This document shows positions 1-7,481 of a stretch of DNA of 28,476 nucleotides, piece by piece. Source of the DNA: UMGS363 sp051891935 (GTDB taxonomy: Bacteria; Bacillota; Clostridia; Oscillospirales; Ruminococcaceae); the NCBI GenBank assembly GCA_051891935.1, contig JBJFFR010000173.1, positions 1 to 28,476 on the forward strand, written 5' to 3'. The position numbers were made by a program, and so were the translations under genes. A model generated the notes under the pieces. That model did not search any database and was not told where the DNA came from. It saw nothing but the letters and a program-made list of their open reading frames with translations. Numbering within the stretch: position 1 is the stretch's first letter; each line of letters opens with the position of its first letter.

Positions 1-53
1 AAAATTTGCGAGCAATACGAAGTATTGCTTAGTCTCGGTTTTTAGAGAACCCC
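1..53. repeat. Palindromic repeat, partial copy cut by window edge
   Basis: These 53 bases are identical to 5276-5328, the right-hand end of a full 182-bp palindromic element lower in the window. The segment contains the small hairpin AGCAATAC-gaa-GTATTGCT and ends in the terminal motif GGTTTTTAGAGAACCCC. The left part of this copy lies outside the window. No transposase is linked to it, so a MITE-like or other non-autonomous repeat is inferred. Confidence 0.85.
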
Positions 54-112
54 TTGAGAATAATTATCTTAATTATACTATAATATTGCAAAATAATCAA
101 TAGAAATATCAT

Positions 113-156
113 CAATTTGCCGTTTGAAAAAGAATTTTTCAAAAAAAGGCAAATTG
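113..156. repeat. Two-step perfect inverted repeat (stem-loop)
   Basis: CAATTTGCC (113-121) pairs perfectly with GGCAAATTG (148-156), and inside it TTGAAAAA (124-131) pairs perfectly with TTTTTCAA (135-142) around a 3-base loop. There is no T-run after it, so it is not a standard terminator. It lies in the gene-free 54-317 stretch between the repeat end and the Na/Pi gene. The rest of that stretch is AT-rich with no ORF I would support. Function is unknown. Confidence 0.6.
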
Positions 157-247
157 CTCAAAACAATATGTGGAAAACTGTGTGAAATATGTTAAAAAAG
201 CAGAAAATAATGTTTTTCAGAAAATTTATACCCTATTAAAGAAACTT

Positions 248-257
248 GTGATATAAT
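248..257 (+). promoter_or_regulatory. Extended -10 promoter candidate for the Na/Pi cotransporter gene
   Basis: TATAAT at 252-257 is preceded by TG plus two bases (TGTGA context), close to an extended -10 element. No convincing -35 box sits 17 bases upstream. The position, 61 bases before the ATG, fits a transcript of the cotransporter gene. Confidence 0.4.
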
Positions 258-317
258 TAAAATGTTTAAATAGAGGAAATGTAGAATTAACATGGCGATT
301 AGGGAAGGAAACTGAAA

Positions 318-2114
318 ATGTCTGTAATTGATATCGTTTCTATTTTTATCAAAGCGATAGGCAGTATCGCACTCTTTATCTACGGCATGACTATCCTCGG
401 AGGAAGACTGGAAAAGCTTTCCTCGGGAAGAATGGAAAAAGTCCTTGAAAAACTCTCGAACAATGTGTTCAAAAGCGTTCTGCTCGGTGCGCTCGTTACC
501 GCAGCAGTGCAAAGCTCCGCTGCAACGACAGTTATTGTTGTCGGACTTGTAAATGCAGGGATCCTGCGCCTTTCGTCCGCTATCGGAGTTATTATGGGCG
601 CAAATATCGGTACGACTATCACGGGTCAGATACTCCGTCTTGGCGACCTCGAAAACAATGCGGATGTCGGTGCAGTCTTGAAGCTGTTTTCGCCGACAAC
701 TCTTGCTCCGTTCATAGCGGCGATCGGACTGGTCATTTTTATGATCTCCAAAAAGGAAAGCGGTAAAACAATAGGCGAGATACTTCTCGGCGTCGGCATC
801 CTATTCACGGGAATGAATGCGCTGACCGCCGCAGTAAGTCCTCTTTCGGAGCTGCAGGCCTTCCGTGACCTTTTTGCGACTTTGAAAAATCCTATTCTCG
901 GAATCATAGTCGGCGCGGTTGTAACTGTTCTCCTGCAAAGCTCGTCCGCCTCGGTCGGAATCCTTCAAACGATATCCACAACGGGCGTTCTGACATTCTC
1001 GGCAGCGTTCCCGATCATCATGGGACAGAATATCGGTACCTGTGTAACTCCTATCATTTCCGCTGTCGGCGCAGGTAAAAACGCAAAGCGTGCAGCAGCC
1101 GTTCATCTGTATTTCAATATCATAGGTACGGTCGTTTTCCTTATTGCTGTGTATGTACTCCAGGCTTTGGTCGGACTTCCTTTCTGGGATGAATCCATTG
1201 ACATGGGTGGCATTGCAAACTTCCATACATTCTTCAATATTGTTGTAACATTGTGCTTTATCCCGTTTACAAAGCTTCTTGAAAAGCTTGCAATGATAAC
1301 GATCCGCGACAAAAAGAGTGAGGACGGCACTCCTGTTTCCGATTTCACCGCTCCTGCGCTTGAAGACAGACTTCTCGTTTCGCCTTCACTTGCAATTCAG
1401 CAGGCTTCCAATACCGCACTTGCAATGGGAAACCTTGCTTTCTACAACTTTGAAAATATGCGCGGACTTTTCACGAATGATTATGACGAAAAGCTCATCG
1501 CTTACCTGAAAGAAAACGAAGAGAACATCGACCGAATGGAGGACAGGCTCAACGCTTATCTCGTCAAGATAACCGAGTGTGAGCTTACCGATTTTGAGAA
1601 CCGCCGTGTTACCGAGCTTCTCCACCTCAGCTCCGAGTTTGAGCGAATCGGCGACTATACGATGAATCTTATCGAGGACGCTGAAAAGCTCCACGAAAAT
1701 GAAGTTGTGTTCTCGCCCGAGGCTATCCGTGAGCTTGATATCATCTCCCGTGCCTGTGAAGAGATCATCGGTATGGCGATACGCTGCGTAGAGCTCAACG
1801 ATGCTTCGCTTGCGGCAAAGGTCGAACCGCTTGAAGAAACGATCGACTACCTTAACGAAACACTCAAATCCCGTCATATCGAACGTCTTAAAGAAGGAAA
1901 GTGTGTTGTTGAAAGCGGCGTAAACTTCCTCGATCTTCTTATCAATCTCGAAAGGATCTCCGATCATTGTTCAAATATCGCAGTCTATGTTATCGGCTCG
2001 CAGAAGAACAATACCGGTATCAACCGTCACGAATTCATTCAGAATGCACATGCTGCAAAGGACGAAGACTATGTTCGCCTTGAAGAAGAGTTCATGACAA
2101 AATATGCTATCTAA
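318..2114 (+). CDS. Na/Pi cotransporter family protein with C-terminal PhoU-like domain
   Basis: Predicted sodium-dependent phosphate transporter of the inner membrane (NptA/YjbB-type, SLC34-related). The two inverted Na_Pi_cotrans repeats are visible through paired signatures: QSSAATT at residues 65-71 followed by GANIGTT (94-100), and QSSSAS (207-212) followed by GQNIGT (236-241), separated by hydrophobic helices. From about residue 355 to 560 the protein is soluble and helical, like the PhoU domain often fused to this family. The 598-aa length is normal for the fused type. GGAAGGAA precedes the ATG with normal spacing. It is a single-gene unit, closed by the terminator at 2122. The direction of transport (phosphate uptake or export) cannot be read from the sequence. 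Confidence 0.9.
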   Translation: MSVIDIVSIFIKAIGSIALFIYGMTILGGRLEKLSSGRMEKVLEKLSNNVFKSVLLGALVTAAVQSSAATTVIVVGLVNAGILRLSSAIGVIMGANIGTTITGQILRLGDLENNADVGAVLKLFSPTTLAPFIAAIGLVIFMISKKESGKTIGEILLGVGILFTGMNALTAAVSPLSELQAFRDLFATLKNPILGIIVGAVVTVLLQSSSASVGILQTISTTGVLTFSAAFPIIMGQNIGTCVTPIISAVGAGKNAKRAAAVHLYFNIIGTVVFLIAVYVLQALVGLPFWDESIDMGGIANFHTFFNIVVTLCFIPFTKLLEKLAMITIRDKKSEDGTPVSDFTAPALEDRLLVSPSLAIQQASNTALAMGNLAFYNFENMRGLFTNDYDEKLIAYLKENEENIDRMEDRLNAYLVKITECELTDFENRRVTELLHLSSEFERIGDYTMNLIEDAEKLHENEVVFSPEAIRELDIISRACEEIIGMAIRCVELNDASLAAKVEPLEETIDYLNETLKSRHIERLKEGKCVVESGVNFLDLLINLERISDHCSNIAVYVIGSQKNNTGINRHEFIQNAHAAKDEDYVRLEEEFMTKYAI

Positions 2115-2121
2115 ACCCAAA

Positions 2122-2153
2122 CGGCTGCTTCAGATACGAAGCAGCCGAATTTT
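2122..2153 (+). terminator. Rho-independent terminator after the Na/Pi cotransporter gene
   Basis: A perfect 10-bp stem, CGGCTGCTTC / GAAGCAGCCG (2122-2131 with 2138-2147), has a 6-base loop and is followed by AATTTT. It lies seven bases after the stop codon. Confidence 0.85.
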
Positions 2154-2156
2154 GAC

Positions 2157-2185
2157 TTTACAAACAGGGAAAAATATGCTATAAT
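2157..2185 (+). promoter_or_regulatory. Sigma-A promoter for lepA
   Basis: TTTACA (2157-2162) and TATAAT (2180-2185) are 17 bases apart, with an extended TGC before the -10. It sits between the upstream terminator and the lepA GTG start. Confidence 0.75.
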
Positions 2186-2208
2186 CAAAATAGAAAAGGA
2201 GTGTTTTT

Positions 2209-4020
2209 GTGTCTTATAATCAGGATAATATCAGGAATTTTTGCATTATTGCTCATATAGATCACGGTAAATCGACGCTTGCCGATCGAATTCTCGAGCT
2301 TACTTCCTCCGTTGCAAAGCGTGATATGGAAGATCAGCTCCTCGATAATATGGATATCGAGCGTGAAAGAGGAATTACTATCAAGGCAAGAGCTGTCCGT
2401 CTTAACTATACCGCAAAAGACGGAAATGATTATGTTTTCAATCTTATCGACACCCCCGGCCATGTTGACTTCAACTATGAAGTTTCCCGTTCTCTCGTTG
2501 CCTGCGAGGGCGCAATACTGATCGTTGACGCTTCGCAGGGCATTGAAGCGCAGACGCTTGCCAATACCTATCTTGCAATCGAGAACGACCTTGAAGTTAT
2601 GCCCGTTATCAATAAGATAGACCTTCCTTCTGCCGAACCGGAAAGAGTTGCGGAGGAAGTCGAGAACGTTATCGGCATACCTGCAATGGACGCTCCGAGA
2701 ATTTCCGCTAAAATGGGTACCAACGTTGAAGAGGTGCTTGAACGTATCGTTACCGATATCCCTGCACCGAAGGGAGATATAAACGCACCGCTCAAAGCGC
2801 TGATCTTTGACTGCTATTATGACAGCTATAAGGGCGTTATAATTTATGTAAGAGTTATCGACGGTGAAGTAAAGATCGGTCAGAAGATACGCCTTATGGC
2901 TACCGGTGCAGAGTTTGACGTTGTTGAAACAGGCTATATGGGAGCCGTTGACCACGTTAATGCAGGTACGCTCAAAGCGGGCGAGGTAGGCTATATCACC
3001 GCTTCGATCAAGTCGATCGGCGATACAAAGGTCGGCGATACCGTTACCGATGCGGATGATCCGTGTGAAAACGCACTTCCCGGCTATCGTGAAGTAAATC
3101 CTATGGTGTTCAGCGGTATCTATCCTGCTGACGGCGCAAAGTACGGCGATCTTCGTGACGCACTCGAAAAGCTGCAGCTCAATGACGCTTCGCTTTCGTT
3201 CCAGCCGGAAACCTCCGTTGCGCTCGGCTTCGGTTTCCGCTGCGGCTTCCTCGGACTTCTCCACATGGAGATCATTCAGGAACGCCTTGAACGTGAATAT
3301 AACCTTGACCTTATAACGACCGCTCCTTCGGTTATATATAAAGTTAATCTTACGAGCGGTGAAACGGTTTATATCGACAATCCTACGAATTACCCCGATC
3401 CTGCCGTTATCCAGTCGGCGGAAGAGCCTATGGTAAAAGCGTCTATCCTTGCGCCGTCCGATTATGTCGGAAACATCATGGAGCTTTGTCAGGAGCGCCG
3501 AGGCGTGTTCAAGGATATGAAATATCTTGACGCATCAAGAGTTGAGCTTCACTATGAGCTTCCTCTAAACGAAATAATCTACGACTTCTTCGATGCTCTC
3601 AAATCACGCACAAAGGGTTACGCTTCGTTTGACTATGAGATGCTCGGATATGTTCCTTCAAAGCTTGTCAAGCTTGATATTATGCTCAACGGCGATATTG
3701 TTGACGCACTTTCGTTTATCGTTCACGCAGATAATGCGTATAAACGTGCAAGAAAGATAGCAGAACGGCTTAAAGACAATATCCCCCGTCAGCTCTTTGA
3801 GATACCGATACAGGCTGCTGTCGGCGGAAAGATCATCGCAAGAGAAACCGTTAAGGCGATGCGCAAAGACGTACTTGCAAAGTGTTACGGCGGCGATATC
3901 ACACGAAAGAAAAAACTTCTTGAAAAGCAGAAAGAGGGTAAAAAGCGTATGCGCCAGCTCGGTACTGTTGAGGTTCCGCAGGAAGCGTTTATGGCTGTGC
4001 TCAAAATGGATGATGAATAA
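2209..4020 (+). CDS. lepA: Translation elongation factor 4 (ribosomal back-translocase LepA)
   Basis: Translational GTPase that acts on stalled or mis-translocated ribosomes in the cytoplasm. All five G motifs are intact: AHIDHGKS (15-22), RGITI (54-58), DTPGH (81-85), NKID (135-138) and SAK (166-168). The C-terminal part has the domain typical of LepA rather than EF-G, ending in a basic tail with KKLLEKQKEGKKRM. At 603 aa it is full length. The start is GTG at 2209, set by AAAGGAG (2195-2201) seven bases upstream; no ATG fits better. It has its own promoter and terminator, so it is probably monocistronic, although hemW follows closely, as in many Firmicutes. Confidence 0.97.
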   Translation: MSYNQDNIRNFCIIAHIDHGKSTLADRILELTSSVAKRDMEDQLLDNMDIERERGITIKARAVRLNYTAKDGNDYVFNLIDTPGHVDFNYEVSRSLVACEGAILIVDASQGIEAQTLANTYLAIENDLEVMPVINKIDLPSAEPERVAEEVENVIGIPAMDAPRISAKMGTNVEEVLERIVTDIPAPKGDINAPLKALIFDCYYDSYKGVIIYVRVIDGEVKIGQKIRLMATGAEFDVVETGYMGAVDHVNAGTLKAGEVGYITASIKSIGDTKVGDTVTDADDPCENALPGYREVNPMVFSGIYPADGAKYGDLRDALEKLQLNDASLSFQPETSVALGFGFRCGFLGLLHMEIIQERLEREYNLDLITTAPSVIYKVNLTSGETVYIDNPTNYPDPAVIQSAEEPMVKASILAPSDYVGNIMELCQERRGVFKDMKYLDASRVELHYELPLNEIIYDFFDALKSRTKGYASFDYEMLGYVPSKLVKLDIMLNGDIVDALSFIVHADNAYKRARKIAERLKDNIPRQLFEIPIQAAVGGKIIARETVKAMRKDVLAKCYGGDITRKKKLLEKQKEGKKRMRQLGTVEVPQEAFMAVLKMDDE

Positions 4021-4026
4021 TTATCG

Positions 4027-4054
4027 AGGGCGGCTTCGTGCTGCCCTTATTTTA
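4027..4054 (+). terminator. Terminator between lepA and hemW
   Basis: AGGGCGGC (4027-4034) pairs with GCTGCCCT (4040-4047) with one G-T wobble around a 5-base loop, followed by TATTTTAT. It starts seven bases after the lepA stop. Some read-through into hemW is likely, since no strong promoter is visible in the 60-base gap. Confidence 0.65.
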
Positions 4055-4081
4055 TAAAGATCATATCTACGGAGAATAAAA

Positions 4082-5146
4082 ATGTACAGAGGACTTTATA
4101 TCCACGTTCCGTTCTGCATAAGAAAATGCCCGTACTGCGACTTTTATTCGGTCACAAAAACCGACCTTGCGGACGATTACACTGCTGCGGCGGTTAGAAA
4201 TATCAAAGCAAGAGATATCAGCGCAGATACGGTCTATTTCGGCGGCGGAACACCCTCGCTGCTTACCGCAGAGCAGATAGGAACGATGCTTTCAGCCGTT
4301 TCGGACATTGCCCCGAGCGCAGAGATAACAATGGAGTGCAATCCGAATTCCGTGAGCGAAAAATATCTGTCAGAGATCTTTGCGGCAGGCGTAAACAGAA
4401 TATCCTTCGGTGTTCAGTCGTTGTCCGATAAGGAGCTTTCGGCACTCGGCAGACTGCACGACTCCGAAACAGCTGTGAAAGCCGTAAATGCCGCTTATAA
4501 AGCAGGTTTCCGCAATATTTCTGCCGATATAATGCTTGCAACTGCATATCAGACCCGTGAAACGCTCTCGGAAACGATAGAAAAGCTTGTAACTTTGCCG
4601 ATCAGCCACGTTTCAGCGTATATGCTCAAGATCGAGGAGGGGACGCCCTACGGCAGAAGCGACACGATACGAACGCTTATCCCCGATGAGGACGAAACCG
4701 CCGATATGTATCTTGAAACTGTTCAAAAGCTTGAAGAAAACGGCTTTGCGCAGTATGAGATATCAAACTTTGCGCATAAAGGCTGCGAATCCCGGCATAA
4801 TCTCAAATACTGGCGCTGTGAGGAGTACTTCGGCATAGGCCCTTCTGCCCATTCCTACATTGACGGAGTGCGCAAAGCGTGTCCTCCATCTGTTGAAAGC
4901 TTCATCGCAAACGAACTGCAGGGGGAGAACATCACCGAAATAAACGGCGGCGAAAGCGATGAAAGAATAATGCTTCGGCTTCGGCTCACGCAGGAGGGGA
5001 TACCGCTTTCGGAACTTTCCCGTGATAAGCTTTCGACCGTTGAGCAGCTTAAAAAATACGCCTTGTTAAAACAAGACGGCGACCGAATAATGCTCACTCC
5101 GAACGGCTGCCTTGTTTCCAACGAAATAATATGCAGATTAATATAA
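4082..5146 (+). CDS. hemW: Radical SAM heme chaperone HemW (HemN-like)
   Basis: Radical SAM protein related to coproporphyrinogen III oxidase. HemW proteins bind heme and are thought to deliver it to target proteins; many were formerly annotated as oxygen-independent coproporphyrinogen oxidase. The cluster motif CxxxCxxC is at residues 12-19, followed by DF in place of the extra cysteine of true HemN (CxxxCxxCxC). A GGGTPS SAM-binding motif lies near residue 57. At 354 aa it has the shorter HemW length. GGAG at 4071 is seven bases before the ATG. The lepA-hemW pairing is common in Firmicutes. The stop codon abuts the palindromic repeat at 5147. Confidence 0.92.
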   Translation: MYRGLYIHVPFCIRKCPYCDFYSVTKTDLADDYTAAAVRNIKARDISADTVYFGGGTPSLLTAEQIGTMLSAVSDIAPSAEITMECNPNSVSEKYLSEIFAAGVNRISFGVQSLSDKELSALGRLHDSETAVKAVNAAYKAGFRNISADIMLATAYQTRETLSETIEKLVTLPISHVSAYMLKIEEGTPYGRSDTIRTLIPDEDETADMYLETVQKLEENGFAQYEISNFAHKGCESRHNLKYWRCEEYFGIGPSAHSYIDGVRKACPPSVESFIANELQGENITEINGGESDERIMLRLRLTQEGIPLSELSRDKLSTVEQLKKYALLKQDGDRIMLTPNGCLVSNEIICRLI

Positions 5147-5328
5147 GGGAACCTCTAAAAACCTCCTTCTCGGCAAATTTTCTATGACTTTGCCCATCTT
5201 CTGCGTTAACAAACCTTGTAATACATCAAGTATTCCTGCGGTTTGTTGCCTTGAAGCTGTGCAAAGTCACTGACGAAAATTTGCGAGCAATACGAAGTAT
5301 TGCTTAGTCTCGGTTTTTAGAGAACCCC
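5147..5328. repeat. 182-bp palindromic MITE-like repeat, full copy
   Basis: The ends GGGAACCTCTAAAAACC and GGTTTTTAGAGAACCCC are imperfect terminal inverted repeats (14 of 17). Nested pairs continue inward: GCAAATTTTC / GAAAATTTGC, TGACTTTGC / GCAAAGTCA, AACAAACC / GGTTTGTT and AATAC / GTATT. The whole unit can fold into one long hairpin with a side hairpin near its right end. Its last 53 bases recur exactly at 1-53. It encodes no protein. It starts on the base after the hemW stop. A mobile, non-autonomous origin is inferred from the ends and the second copy. Confidence 0.85.
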
Positions 5329-5336
5329 ATAATATA

Positions 5337-5380
5337 AACGCCGAACGATACGGAAATGTGATGTATCGTTCGGCGTTTTT
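5337..5380. terminator. Bidirectional terminator between convergent genes
   Basis: A perfect 15-bp stem, AACGCCGAACGATAC (5337-5351) with GTATCGTTCGGCGTT (5363-5377), has an 11-base loop and T-rich sequence on the plus side. It sits directly against the stop codon of the minus-strand fusion gene (5380-5382). It probably ends both that gene and any plus-strand transcript from hemW. Confidence 0.85.
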
Positions 5381-6834
5381 TATCTTTTGGAAAGAACCGC
5401 CTGTGCGTAGTTGACGTTTTCAAAAGCCGTCATTTCGCTGCCTTCAAAGAATCTCTGCTGTATTTCCTCACGGTTCAAAAGCTCATACAGAAGAAAACCG
5501 TGTTCTTCAAGCAGCTTTTCAAGCTCGCTGTAACCAAAACAAGACCGCATCGGTTCGCCGCTGAATTCAGCCATTTTCAGCATTTCTTTCACCCTCGGCA
5601 TATTCGACGAGAATAAATGACTGTCGGGAAAGTCGAAAACGACCGTGCTGCCGTTTGAAGCTATCCCGGCAATGCTTTCAAACAGCCTTGATATCTCATC
5701 ATCGGTGATATAATACATCAGTCCAAGACAGGAAAAAAGTGTTTTCTTTCTTCTGTCAAAGCCGCTTTTTTCAAGTATCTCTCCAAGATCCGATCTTGAA
5801 AGATCGGCGGAGATGTAACGGACGTTTTCGGGTATTTCAAGTCCTGCTCGGTTTATTCGTCCAAGCTTGTCGGAAATGACTGCCTGCTTGTCTATCTCAA
5901 ATATGCGGAGCTTTTTGTTTTTGCTCCGAAAGGCAAAGGTGTCATAGCCGCAGCCGAGGATAACATATTGGCAAGTACCCGTTAAGCAAGCCGTTTCAAG
6001 AGTTTCTTCGCAGAATTTGCCTCGTCCGAGCGGTGTAGGAGCAAGGTAGGTGCTTATGTAGTCGGAGATATTACCGTGATCCTTTGAAACAAAGCCTTCG
6101 ATCTGACGAAATTCTTCTTCGGAGAAAAGCTTTTCTGCATAGGTGTCACGGAAAACAGCACTGCTGCCGTGCTTGTTCAGATAAGCTCTTGAAAATGCCG
6201 ATATAAGGGCGGTAAGGCTTGATTTATCGGTGTTTTCTTCTGCTTTGGAGCGAGTATCATACTCAAAAAGCCCGTGATCGGTGCAGTAAAAGTAAAACAC
6301 TCCGTTTTGCAGCTTTGGAAAGCTTGCCGAACTATCCTGTTCGGGCGAAAGCTTGACAGTCATTATTGTATCGTTAGAAATATACGAAATAAAAGCGATG
6401 TGATGCTCTCTGTTCATTTCGTGACTGATGCTGACAGTATATTCGTTCGGCGTTTCGTTTACTGTTATTCCATGTCTGTCGTTGAGCGATGATGCTTTCA
6501 ATGGGGAAAGCGTCTTTCCGCAGCAGGAAACCGAGGCTTCGCCCGTGCCGTGTAGGAAGCTGCCGCAATGAGGACATATATAGAACTTGACCCTTTTGTA
6601 GTTTTCAATATTTTCTTTGTTTGGTGAAATGCTTCCCGAAAGCAGCGTTTCGGTATTCACTCCGAGAGCTTTGGCAAGGTCATTCAGAAGTGACGTATCG
6701 GGATAACCGTGTCCAGTTTCCCACTTGGAAACAGTTTTCGGCTGAACTCCAAGTATTTCTGCGACCTGCTTTTGCGTCAGTCCTTTTTCTTTTCGCAAGC
6801 TGCGTATCAGCTCGCCGTTTTTTGAAAGATCCAT
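5380..6834 (-). CDS. XRE-family HTH - desulfoferrodoxin (superoxide reductase) - SAM methyltransferase fusion
   Basis: A 484-aa protein with three parts. Residues 1-70 are a Cro/C1-type helix-turn-helix (GLTQKQVAEILGVQPKTVSK region). Residues 84-195 match a whole desulfoferrodoxin: a desulforedoxin-type iron site (C87, C90, C104, C105) and a superoxide reductase site with all five expected ligands (H121, H138, H144, C184, H187). The Glu-Lys pair normally before the first histidine is Asp-Arg here. Residues 210-484 resemble the LCM/Ppm1 class of SAM methyltransferases: VILGCGYDTFAFR (291-303), FEID (312-315), ISADL (341-345). I infer a redox- or superoxide-responsive regulator or enzyme; the methyl acceptor is unknown. 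Start: the ATG at 6834 has AGAGAGG nine bases upstream, while an in-frame ATG at 6855 has no ribosome site. Confidence 0.85.
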   Translation of the reverse strand: MDLSKNGELIRSLRKEKGLTQKQVAEILGVQPKTVSKWETGHGYPDTSLLNDLAKALGVNTETLLSGSISPNKENIENYKRVKFYICPHCGSFLHGTGEASVSCCGKTLSPLKASSLNDRHGITVNETPNEYTVSISHEMNREHHIAFISYISNDTIMTVKLSPEQDSSASFPKLQNGVFYFYCTDHGLFEYDTRSKAEENTDKSSLTALISAFSRAYLNKHGSSAVFRDTYAEKLFSEEEFRQIEGFVSKDHGNISDYISTYLAPTPLGRGKFCEETLETACLTGTCQYVILGCGYDTFAFRSKNKKLRIFEIDKQAVISDKLGRINRAGLEIPENVRYISADLSRSDLGEILEKSGFDRRKKTLFSCLGLMYYITDDEISRLFESIAGIASNGSTVVFDFPDSHLFSSNMPRVKEMLKMAEFSGEPMRSCFGYSELEKLLEEHGFLLYELLNREEIQQRFFEGSEMTAFENVNYAQAVLSKR

Positions 6835-6866
6835 AGCTTCATACCTCTCTTTCATTTGATATTCTC

Positions 6867-6895
6867 ATTATACCGTTCCGAACAGAAAAAGTAAA
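6867..6895 (-). promoter_or_regulatory. Promoter of the HTH-desulfoferrodoxin-methyltransferase gene with possible operator repeats
   Basis: Read on the minus strand, TTTACT (6895-6890) and TATAAT (6872-6867) are 17 bases apart. The heptamer GAACGGT occurs twice on the minus strand, once upstream of the -35 and once running into the -10. This could be an autoregulatory operator for the encoded HTH protein; that is inference. Confidence 0.6.
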
Positions 6896-6930
6896 TCCAC
6901 TGACCGTTCATATAAGGCTTGACATCAAAA

Positions 6931-6967
6931 TAAAAAAATACGGATGAACCAAAAAGTTCATCCGTAT
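6931..6967 (-). terminator. Terminator of the serine tRNA operon
   Basis: On the minus strand, ATACGGATGAAC and GTTCATCCGTAT form a perfect 12-bp stem with a short A/T loop, followed by TTTTTTA. It starts two bases after the CCA end of the second tRNA. Confidence 0.9.
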
Positions 6968-6968
6968 C

Positions 6969-7058
6969 TGGCGCGGAACAAGGGATTTGAACCCTCGCGC
7001 CGGTTTCCCGACCTACTCCCTTAGCAGGGGAGCCCCTTAACCACTTGGGTAATTCCGC
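6969..7058 (-). tRNA. tRNA-Ser (anticodon GCU)
   Basis: Minus-strand cloverleaf of 90 bases including an encoded CCA. The acceptor stem GCGGAAT pairs with GTTCCGC (one G-T), the anticodon arm is CTCCC-CTGCTAA-GGGAG with anticodon GCT at 7025-7023, the T arm has GGTTCAAATCC, and the long variable arm is typical of class II serine tRNA. It reads AGC and AGU codons. It lies 11 bases after the other serine tRNA in one transcript. Confidence 0.96.
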
Positions 7059-7069
7059 AGGTTATGTAA

Positions 7070-7158
<89 letters not shown>

Positions 7159-7185
7159 ATATTATTTATGCCGAGCGTAAAGCTC

Positions 7186-7344
7186 ATACTAAGTTCATAT
7201 CAACCTATAGGCAACTACTCGGATATAATAATCCAATTCTGCGTCAGACTCTCTTGACAGGCGGCAGCCTGCCTGCGGTCGTCTTCCTTGACTTGGATTA
7301 TTCTATCTGTCGTCGTTGTCTATAGAACGATATGAACTTAGTAT
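7186..7344 (-). repeat. Long imperfect palindrome in the tRNA-Ser leader
   Basis: The outer arms ATACTAAGTTCATATC (7186-7201) and GATATGAACTTAGTAT (7329-7344) are perfectly complementary over 16 bp. Further inside, AATAATCCAA (7227-7236) pairs with TTGGATTATT (7293-7302), with partly matching sequence between. The centre folds as CAGGC-ggca-GCCTG (7258-7271). It lies between the strong promoter at 7378-7406 and the first tRNA, so it is transcribed as an RNA leader. It could be an RNase III processing stem, an inserted palindromic element or an unnamed structured RNA. I recognise no riboswitch or T-box motif in it. Confidence 0.75.
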
Positions 7345-7377
7345 TACAGAACAAATCATTCCGCAATCGACTTGTTT

Positions 7378-7406
7378 ATTATATCACAATAGGATATGTT
7401 TGTCAA
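7378..7406 (-). promoter_or_regulatory. Perfect sigma-A promoter of the serine tRNA operon
   Basis: On the minus strand TTGACA (7406-7401) and TATAAT (7383-7378) are exactly 17 bases apart, with a TG-rich extension before the -10. Transcription would begin near 7371 and pass through the palindromic leader into both tRNAs. The strength suits a stable RNA operon. Confidence 0.85.
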
Positions 7407-7440
7407 GCCTTTTTTGAAACTTTTTTGAAAAAACGAAAAA

Positions 7441-7475
7441 ACGAAAAATATCCTCCCCCGATCATGAGGGAGGAT
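7441..7475 (-). terminator. Terminator of the dynamin-like operon
   Basis: TATCCTCCC and GGGAGGATA form a perfect 9-bp stem (7475-7467 side with 7457-7449) with a 10-base loop, followed on the minus strand by TTTTTCGTTTTTTC. It lies seven bases after the stop codon of the last operon gene. Confidence 0.88.
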
Positions 7476-7481
7476 ACGAAG

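Noticed and set aside
293..314. Tiny ATG-to-TGA frame just before the Na/Pi gene
   Set aside because: It spans eight codons including the stop and overlaps the ribosome site; no evidence that it is a leader peptide.
2185..3264. 359-codon open frame antisense to lepA
   Set aside because: It lies wholly over lepA, has low-complexity composition from the opposite strand, and no ribosome site or family motif.
7159..7344. T-box riboswitch upstream of the tRNAs
   Set aside because: No T-box consensus or specifier layout is present, and T-boxes precede synthetase or amino-acid genes rather than tRNAs.
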